Assembly (NCBI GenBank): GCA_013696835.1
Contig: JACCXV010000215.1
Coordinates: 1-9,445 of the forward strand
DNA: 9,445 nt
Direction: 5' to 3'
DNA from: Gemmatimonadota bacterium
GTDB taxonomy: Bacteria; Gemmatimonadota; Gemmatimonadetes; JACCXV01
In this document: in pieces, positions 4,712 to 9,445 of the stretch
Layout of the letters: the number at the start of each line of letters is the position of its first letter
Numbering within the stretch: position 1 is the stretch's first letter
The notes under the pieces: generated by a model
The model's input: the letters and a program-made list of their open reading frames with translations, nothing else
Told to the model about the DNA's origin: nothing
Databases searched by the model: none
Position numbers and translations under genes: made by a program

Positions 4712-6174
4712 AACAGGCCGCGCCGTTCGTCCTGGGGGGTCTCGGCGGGGGTCTCGTGTTTGGAGCGCTTCTCGCGGGGCTCCTCCGAACGCCGCCGACC
4801 TCACCGGCTTCCGCCACGGGACCGTCGCCCAGCCTCGCCTGGGCCGCTCCCCTGACCTCTCCGCAAGCCGTCCCCGCGCCGGCCTCGGTGGACGACACAC
4901 GCCGCACCGCCATCGTCGCCGCGGCGGACCGTGTGGGACCGGCCGTGGTGACCATCTCCGCGAGCGCCCGGATGCAGGCCAACCCGTATGCCGGCACCGT
5001 TTGGGAGGACCTGTTCCCGCTGCTGAGGCAGGAGCAGGCCGTGCAGAGTCTGGGTTCCGGGTTCATCGTCTCAAGCGAGGGGGCGATCCTCACCAACACG
5101 CATGTCGTCGGTGGAGCGGAGGCCGTGCGCGTGACGCTCATGGATGGCCGCGAGTTCGATGCCGAGATCGTGGGCGCAGATCCCACCACCGACCTGGCTG
5201 TGCTCAGGATCCGCGCCGCCGACCTGCCGGTGGCGCCGCTCGGAGACTCGTCGAACCTCCTGATCGGCGAGTGGGCGATCGCGATCGGCAACCCGTTCGC
5301 TCCCCTGCTCGCGGATGCCGCGCCCAGCGTCACGGTTGGCGTCATCAGCGCGCTGCACCGCGACGTGCGTCCGGAACCGGGGCAGGCGCAGATCTGGACC
5401 GACATGATCCAGACCGACGCTTCCATCAATCCTGGCAACTCCGGGGGCCCGCTCGTGAACGCCGCGGGCGAGGTCGTGGGCGTGAACTCGTTCATCTTCT
5501 CGAGGAGTGGCGGATCGGTGGGCGTCGGGTTCGCGATCCCCATCGACCGCGCGCGACGCATCGCGGACGACCTCGTGCGGTTCGGAGCGCTGCGGCTGAC
5601 GTGGATCGGCCTGCACGTGCGGGACGCAGCGGGCTCGGGGGCAGCGGGCGTGCAGGAGCCGAGGGTGGTCGTGACGCGCGTCGATCCCGGAAGCCCCGCC
5701 GCAGCCGCGGGCATCCGCCGTGGCGATGGATTGCTTTCGGCGGGGCAGCGACGCGTCCTGACCGCACTCGACTGGGAGGGCCGCAGGGTGGAGGTGCGTC
5801 CCGGCGACCGGGTCGAGCTCGAGATCGTGCGCGAGGGCAGCGTCTCGCGGGTGGCGCTCACGGCCGCCGCCGACCCGCTCGCCGAGTCACCCCCCAGCCG
5901 GTCCGTGCTCGGCTTGCGATTGACGCCCCTGACGCCCTCGCTGCGCAGCTACCTGGGAACGCGCGGCGACCGCGGGATGGTGGTGAAGGAGGTCGCGCCC
6001 GGCTCGCCCGCGCAACGGATCGGCCTGCAGACGGGTGACTTGATCGTCGCGTTGAACGGCGAGCCGGTGAACGACGTGGAAGGAGCACTGGAGGCGCTCG
6101 GCAACTTCCCGCGCCGGGCCCGATCCTCGCTCGTCTGGGAACGCCAGGGCGAGCTCTTCCGCTGGCAGGGGTGA
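4708..6174 (+). CDS. HtrA/Deg-type periplasmic serine protease with two PDZ domains
   Basis: This 488-aa protein is a trypsin-fold Deg protease acting outside the cytoplasm on misfolded proteins. A hydrophobic Gly/Leu-rich segment (about 5-26) is a signal anchor or signal peptide, followed by a Pro/Ser/Ala linker to about 62. The protease domain has the triad His132 (ILTNTHVVGG), Asp162 (TTDLAVLRI) and Ser245 (NPGNSGGPLV), plus a VGFAIPID end motif. PDZ1 covers about 300-385 and is divergent; PDZ2 about 400-485 is clearer (KEVAPGSPAQRIGLQTGDLIVALNG). The length matches DegP/DegQ/DegS-like proteins with two PDZ domains; which subtype cannot be told. GTG 4708 overlaps the transaldolase stop (GTGA), and it places the membrane segment at the very N-terminus, as expected. 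The open frame continues upstream but only through the transaldolase gene in the wrong phase. Confidence 0.95.
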   Translation: MKQAAPFVLGGLGGGLVFGALLAGLLRTPPTSPASATGPSPSLAWAAPLTSPQAVPAPASVDDTRRTAIVAAADRVGPAVVTISASARMQANPYAGTVWEDLFPLLRQEQAVQSLGSGFIVSSEGAILTNTHVVGGAEAVRVTLMDGREFDAEIVGADPTTDLAVLRIRAADLPVAPLGDSSNLLIGEWAIAIGNPFAPLLADAAPSVTVGVISALHRDVRPEPGQAQIWTDMIQTDASINPGNSGGPLVNAAGEVVGVNSFIFSRSGGSVGVGFAIPIDRARRIADDLVRFGALRLTWIGLHVRDAAGSGAAGVQEPRVVVTRVDPGSPAAAAGIRRGDGLLSAGQRRVLTALDWEGRRVEVRPGDRVELEIVREGSVSRVALTAAADPLAESPPSRSVLGLRLTPLTPSLRSYLGTRGDRGMVVKEVAPGSPAQRIGLQTGDLIVALNGEPVNDVEGALEALGNFPRRARSSLVWERQGELFRWQG

Positions 6175-6175
6175 G

Positions 6176-7240
6176 GTGAAGCGGCTCGCGGAGGCTCGCG
6201 GCAGCGCGACTCTGGGCGGCACGAGCGTCACGCCCCTGGGCTCGCGGCCGGCCCTCACCCGGATCGAGCTCGCGCTCCCGCGCGCGCGGAGCGGGAAGGT
6301 GCGCGAGTGCTTCGACCTGGGGGACCGCCTGCTGCTGGTCGCCACGGACCGGATCTCGGCCTTCGACTGCGTTTTCGCGCGCGGCATCCCCGGCAAGGGG
6401 TCGATCCTGACCGGGATCTCGCGCTTCTGGTTCGAGCTGCTCGGCGCGGGCACGCCCGCGGCTCCCGCCGTGCCCCACCACCTGCTGACCACCGATGCGA
6501 GGCGGATCGTGGACGAGGCGGGACTCCCGGCTTCGGTCCTGCCGGTGCTCGCGGGGCGGACGATGCTCGTGCGCAAGACGCGGCCGCTGCCTGTGGAATG
6601 CGTGGTGCGCGGCTATCTCGAAGGGTCGGCGCTGGCCGAATACGCCCACGACGGCAGGGTTTGCGGCATCCGGCTGCCGCCGGGACTCCGGCGCGGCGAC
6701 AGGCTGCGCACCCCGCTGTTCACGCCCGCCACCAAGGCCGAGACCGGCCACGACGAGAACATCTCCTTCGACGAGACGGTGCGCCGGCTCGGCCCGGAAC
6801 TGGCCGAGCGGGTGCGGGATCTCTCGCTCAGCGTCTACCGGCGCGGCGCGGCGGTGCTGGCGGAGCGGGGCCTTCTCCTGGCGGACACCAAGTTCGAGTT
6901 CGGCATCCCCGCGGGTCCGGACGCCGGCGACGCTCCCCGGCCGGCCCGCGCCGAGGGCGCGGATCTCCTCTTGATCGACGAGGTGCTGACCCCCGACTCT
7001 TCGCGCATCTGGGAGGCATCGGCATGGGAACCAGGGCACGCGCAGCCCAGCTTCGACAAGCAGCCTCTCCGGGACTGGCTCGAGGACCAGGTGGCGCGCG
7101 GCCTCTGGGACAAGCGCCCACCGGCGCCCGAGCTGCCAGACGTGGTGGTCCTGCGCACCGCGGAGCGCTATACCGAAGCGTACCGGCGGATCACCGGAGC
7201 GGAGCCAACGGAAGCGAACGGGACCGGAGGAGCGGGATGA
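6176..7240 (+). CDS. purC: SAICAR synthetase PurC
   Basis: PurC ligates aspartate to CAIR using ATP, giving SAICAR in purine synthesis. The 354-aa product has the family's motifs: SGKVRECFDLGDRLLLVATD (39-58), ATDRISAFD (56-64), GIPGKG, PVECVVRGYLEGSA (139-152), TPLFTPATKAE then GHDENIS (179-197), LADTKFEFG (235-243), LIDEVLTPDSSR (266-277) and SFDKQPLRDW (292-301). It belongs to the longer, yeast Ade1-like form rather than the about 240-residue enterobacterial type, and is somewhat longer still because of an N-terminal lead of about 25 residues and a loop near 245-262. GTG 6176 starts one base after the protease stop, preceded by a purine-rich GGCAGGGG. The stop overlaps purS. Confidence 0.96.
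   Translation: MKRLAEARGSATLGGTSVTPLGSRPALTRIELALPRARSGKVRECFDLGDRLLLVATDRISAFDCVFARGIPGKGSILTGISRFWFELLGAGTPAAPAVPHHLLTTDARRIVDEAGLPASVLPVLAGRTMLVRKTRPLPVECVVRGYLEGSALAEYAHDGRVCGIRLPPGLRRGDRLRTPLFTPATKAETGHDENISFDETVRRLGPELAERVRDLSLSVYRRGAAVLAERGLLLADTKFEFGIPAGPDAGDAPRPARAEGADLLLIDEVLTPDSSRIWEASAWEPGHAQPSFDKQPLRDWLEDQVARGLWDKRPPAPELPDVVVLRTAERYTEAYRRITGAEPTEANGTGGAG
7226..7232 (+). promoter_or_regulatory. Strong Shine-Dalgarno deciding the purS start
   Basis: GGAGGAG lies four bases before ATG 7237, inside the last codons of purC. It is one of the best ribosome-binding sites in the run and supports the upstream start of purS over ATG 7315. Confidence 0.6.
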
Positions 7241-7587
7241 CGCACACAGGAAGCGAATCCGGCGGCGACCCAGGAAGCGGCCGAAGCCCACGTGGCGAGC
7301 GAGGCGGGCAGCCCATGCGGGCACGCGTGGAGGTCACGCTCAAGGCCGGCATCCGCGATCCGCAGGGACACGCGATCGAGCGCGCGATCGCGAACCTCGG
7401 GTACGAAGGGGTCCGCAACGTGCGCGTCGGCAAGCTCATCACGCTGGAGCTGACGGGACCGCGCGAGGTCTCCGAGCGGCGCATCACGGAGCTGTGCGAG
7501 AAGCTCCTGGCGAATCCGGTCGTGGAGGACTTCGCGGTCCTCATGGACGAGCGGGAGCGGGAGTCGCCCCGCGCAGGCGAGCCGTGA
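7237..7587 (+). CDS. purS: FGAM synthetase subunit PurS, with probable N-terminal extension
   Basis: PurS is the small subunit that bridges PurQ and PurL in the FGAM synthetase complex, which makes FGAM from FGAR, ATP and glutamine. The core runs from MRARVEVTLKAGIRDPQGHA (ATG 7315) through IERAIANLGYEGVRNVRVGK and ends after DFAVLMDE; this gives 90 aa, the usual length. I prefer ATG 7237 (116 aa): it overlaps the purC stop as ATGA and has GGAGGAG at 7226-7232, a far better ribosome site than the weak GAGGCGGG before 7315. The 26 extra residues are Gly, Ser and Arg-rich and probably disordered. The alternative is that 7315 is used and the extension is not translated. The stop overlaps purQ as GTGA. 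Confidence 0.92.
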   Translation: MTHTGSESGGDPGSGRSPRGERGGQPMRARVEVTLKAGIRDPQGHAIERAIANLGYEGVRNVRVGKLITLELTGPREVSERRITELCEKLLANPVVEDFAVLMDERERESPRAGEP

Positions 7588-8276
7588 GGGTCGGCGTCGT
7601 CACGTTCCCAGGCTCGAACTCCGACGTGGACTCGATGCGCGCCGTCGAGGCCGTGACGGGCCGGCCTGCGCGGTCGATCTGGCACAAGGAAACGTCGCTG
7701 GACGGCCTCGACGTCGTCGTGCTGCCCGGCGGGTTCGCGCACGGCGACTATCTGCGGGCCGGCGCCATGGCGCGCTTCTCTCCGATCGTTCCCGCGCTCG
7801 AGCGCTTCGCACGCGCCGGTGGACCCGTGCTCGGCCTCTGCAACGGCTTCCAGGTGCTCACCGAGATGCACCTCCTGCCGGGTGCGCTCGTCCGCAACGC
7901 GGGACTGCGGTTTCGCTCGGAGATCGTCCATCTGCGGGTGGAGAACGCATCGAGCCCGTTCACGAACGCGTACCGGGACGGGGAGCTGGTGCGCTTCCCC
8001 ATCGCGCACGGAGAGGGCAACTACGTGGCCTCCCCCGAGACGCTGGACAGGCTCGAAGGCGAAGGACGGGTGGCCTTCCGCTACGTGGACGAGGCGGGCC
8101 GGCCCACGACCGGGAGCAATCCGAACGGCTCCGCGCGCAACATCGCGGGCATCCTGAACGAAGCCTGCAACGTGCTCGGTCTCATGCCTCACCCGGAGCG
8201 CGCCGCCGATCCCGTCCTGGGCTCCGGCGATGGCCGGCGACTGTTCGAGTCCCTGCTCGCCGCCGTGTCCGCGTGA
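7584..8276 (+). CDS. purQ: FGAM synthetase glutaminase subunit PurQ
   Basis: PurQ is the class I glutamine amidotransferase that supplies ammonia to PurL. The 230-aa product begins MRVGVVTFPGSNSD and has LPGGFAHGDYLRAGAMA (48-64), the nucleophile Cys86 in VLGLCNGFQVLTE, the PIAHGEGNYVA segment (139-149), NPNGSARNIAGI (179-190) and the MPHPERA motif with His203 and Glu205. All three triad residues are present and the length is normal. GTG 7584 overlaps the purS stop (GTGA) and its own stop overlaps purL in the same way, so the three subunits are probably translated in step. Confidence 0.97.
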   Translation: MRVGVVTFPGSNSDVDSMRAVEAVTGRPARSIWHKETSLDGLDVVVLPGGFAHGDYLRAGAMARFSPIVPALERFARAGGPVLGLCNGFQVLTEMHLLPGALVRNAGLRFRSEIVHLRVENASSPFTNAYRDGELVRFPIAHGEGNYVASPETLDRLEGEGRVAFRYVDEAGRPTTGSNPNGSARNIAGILNEACNVLGLMPHPERAADPVLGSGDGRRLFESLLAAVSA

Positions 8277-9445
8277 AGCCGCCGACGGCCATCCTTGAGG
8301 ACGCGACTTCCGCGCTCGTCCCCGCGCCCCCGCAGAACCATCCCGTCACGCCCGGGCTGGTCGAGGAGCACGGGCTGCTTCCCGCGGAGTATGACCGCAT
8401 CGTCGAGCTCCTCGGCCGCGAGCCCAACGTGACCGAGCTCGGCGTCTTCTCCGTGATGTGGTCGGAGCACTGCGGGTACAAGAACTCGCGCCGGCTGCTG
8501 AAGCGGCTGCCGACGGGCGGGGCCCACGTTCTGCAGGGCCCCGGCGAGAACGCCGGGGTCGTGGACCTCGGGAATGGCTGGGCCGTGGCGCTCAAGATGG
8601 AGTCTCACAATCACCCCTCCGCCGTGGAGCCCTACCAGGGAGCCGCCACGGGCGTGGGCGGGATCCTGCGGGACGTGTTCACCATGGGGGCGAGGCCGGT
8701 CGCCGTGCTCGACTCGCTGCGCTTCGGTCCGGTGGAGGGCGGGAGCGCCGAAGCCGCGCGCAACCGCTATCTCTTCGAGGGCGTCGTGCGCGGCGTCGGC
8801 GACTATGGGAACTGCGTCGGCATCCCGAATCTCGGGGGCGAGGTCGCCTTCGAGCCGTGCTACTCCGGCAACCCGCTCGTGAACGCCATGGCGGTCGGTG
8901 TCCTCCGGACCGAGGACCTCATGCGCGGGCTGGCCGCCGGCGCGGGAAACCCCGTCTTCGCGGTCGGCGCGAGCACGGGGCGGGACGGGATACACGGCTG
9001 CAGCCTGCTCGCCTCCAGTGACCTCGACGACGCGTCGCTCGCGAACCGGCCGACGGTCCAGGTGGGCGACCCTTTCACCGAGAAGCTCCTGCTGGAGGCG
9101 ACGCTGGAGATCGCGGCCTCGGGCGCCGCGGTCGGCATCCAGGACATGGGTGCCGCGGGTCTCACGAGCTCGTCGGCCGAGATGGCGGCCCGCTCCGGGG
9201 CGGGAATCGAGATCGATCTGGCGCGGCTGCACCTGCGCGAACCCGGCATGACGCCGTACGAGATCCTCCTCTCCGAGTCCCAGGAGCGCATGCTGGTGGT
9301 GGCCCACGAGGATCGCGCCGGGGACGTGCGTGCCATCTGCTCGAAGTGGGACCTGCCCTGCCGCGAGATCGGCCGCGTCACCGACGACGCGACCTGGCGC
9401 GTGCTGCTGGCGGGGCGCAGCGTGTGCGCGATCCCCGTCTCCGCG
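8273..9445 (+). CDS. purL: FGAM synthetase subunit PurL, N-terminal part (cut by window edge)
   Basis: PurL is the synthetase subunit that converts FGAR to FGAM with ATP and ammonia delivered by PurQ. The frame runs unbroken for 391 codons to the window end, about half of a short-form PurL (about 720-750 aa). Motifs: FSVMWSEHCGYKNSRRLLK (59-77, with the conserved His66), GPGENAGVVDLG (89-100), KMESHNHPSAVEPYQGAATG (108-127), GVVRGVGDYGNCVGIP (170-185), GNPLVNAMAVG (199-209), GASTGRDGIHG (232-242), VQVGDPFTEKLLLEATLE (262-279), IQDMGAAGLTSSSAEMA (289-305) and REPGMTPYE (322-330). Together with separate PurS and PurQ this is the Bacillus-type three-part enzyme, not the large single-chain one. 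GTG 8273 overlaps the purQ stop. About 25 Ala/Pro-rich residues precede the usual start of homology (VTPGLVEEHGL). Confidence 0.97.
   Translation, partial: MKPPTAILEDATSALVPAPPQNHPVTPGLVEEHGLLPAEYDRIVELLGREPNVTELGVFSVMWSEHCGYKNSRRLLKRLPTGGAHVLQGPGENAGVVDLGNGWAVALKMESHNHPSAVEPYQGAATGVGGILRDVFTMGARPVAVLDSLRFGPVEGGSAEAARNRYLFEGVVRGVGDYGNCVGIPNLGGEVAFEPCYSGNPLVNAMAVGVLRTEDLMRGLAAGAGNPVFAVGASTGRDGIHGCSLLASSDLDDASLANRPTVQVGDPFTEKLLLEATLEIAASGAAVGIQDMGAAGLTSSSAEMAARSGAGIEIDLARLHLREPGMTPYEILLSESQERMLVVAHEDRAGDVRAICSKWDLPCREIGRVTDDATWRVLLAGRSVCAIPVSA

Noticed and set aside
6307..7236. Long plus-strand frame leading into purS, suggesting a fusion protein
   Set aside because: It is the out-of-phase reading of purC; only the part from 7237 onward has PurS sequence.
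5858..7324. 488-codon minus-strand open frame
   Set aside because: It lies antisense to the protease end, purC and the purS start, all with clear catalytic motifs. The translation is Arg/Ala/Gly-rich with no recognisable domain.
8189..9307. 372-codon minus-strand open frame
   Set aside because: Antisense to purL, which has continuous family motifs on the plus strand.

Overview
The window looks like a chromosomal housekeeping segment from a very GC-rich bacterium: G or C dominates third codon positions, GTG starts are common, and stop/start overlaps are frequent. I see no transposase, integrase, CRISPR array, tRNA or rRNA. The set (PurS/PurQ/short PurL, yeast-like PurC, small TalC-type transaldolase, HtrA protease) would suit a Gemmatimonadota-like or related environmental lineage, but that placement is a guess without a search.

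Left part (1-3126). Three tryptophan genes lie on the minus strand: trpD (3126-2020), trpC (about 1067-252) and trpF (261 to beyond the left edge). trpC and trpF overlap by 10 bases. Between trpD and trpC, on the opposite strand, sits the SOS repressor gene lexA (TTG start at 1086, stop at 1778). It is followed with an ATGA overlap by a small unrecognised ORF (1775-2023). So lexA interrupts what would otherwise be a trpDCF run. The apparent lexA promoter (TTGACT-N17-TATGGT, 1023-1051) lies inside the 5' end of trpC, and trpC lacks most of the usual N-terminal segment of its family. The small ORF and trpD converge with 3-base overlapping stop codons at 2020-2023, next to a cluster of perfect palindromes.

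Middle (3127-3231). A 105-base divergent spacer carries a near-consensus sigma70-type promoter for the rightward genes (TTGACC-N17-TATACT, 3177-3205) and a possible -10 element for trpD.

Right part (3232-9445). Seven plus-strand genes form one tight run: truA, a TalC-type transaldolase, an HtrA/Deg protease, purC, purS, purQ and purL (cut by the right edge). Gaps are 19 bases or less and four junctions are 4-base ATGA/GTGA overlaps. The purine genes cover SAICAR synthetase and all three parts of the FGAM synthetase complex. Transaldolase supplies pentose phosphates, the source of PRPP used by both purine synthesis and TrpD, which gives a loose metabolic link between the two halves.

The enzymes themselves are ordinary. 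The parts worth a second look are the lexA cassette nested in the trp genes, its shared coding/regulatory DNA with trpC, the insertion in LexA next to its catalytic lysine, the unknown ORF coupled to lexA, and the palindromes at the convergent gene ends.
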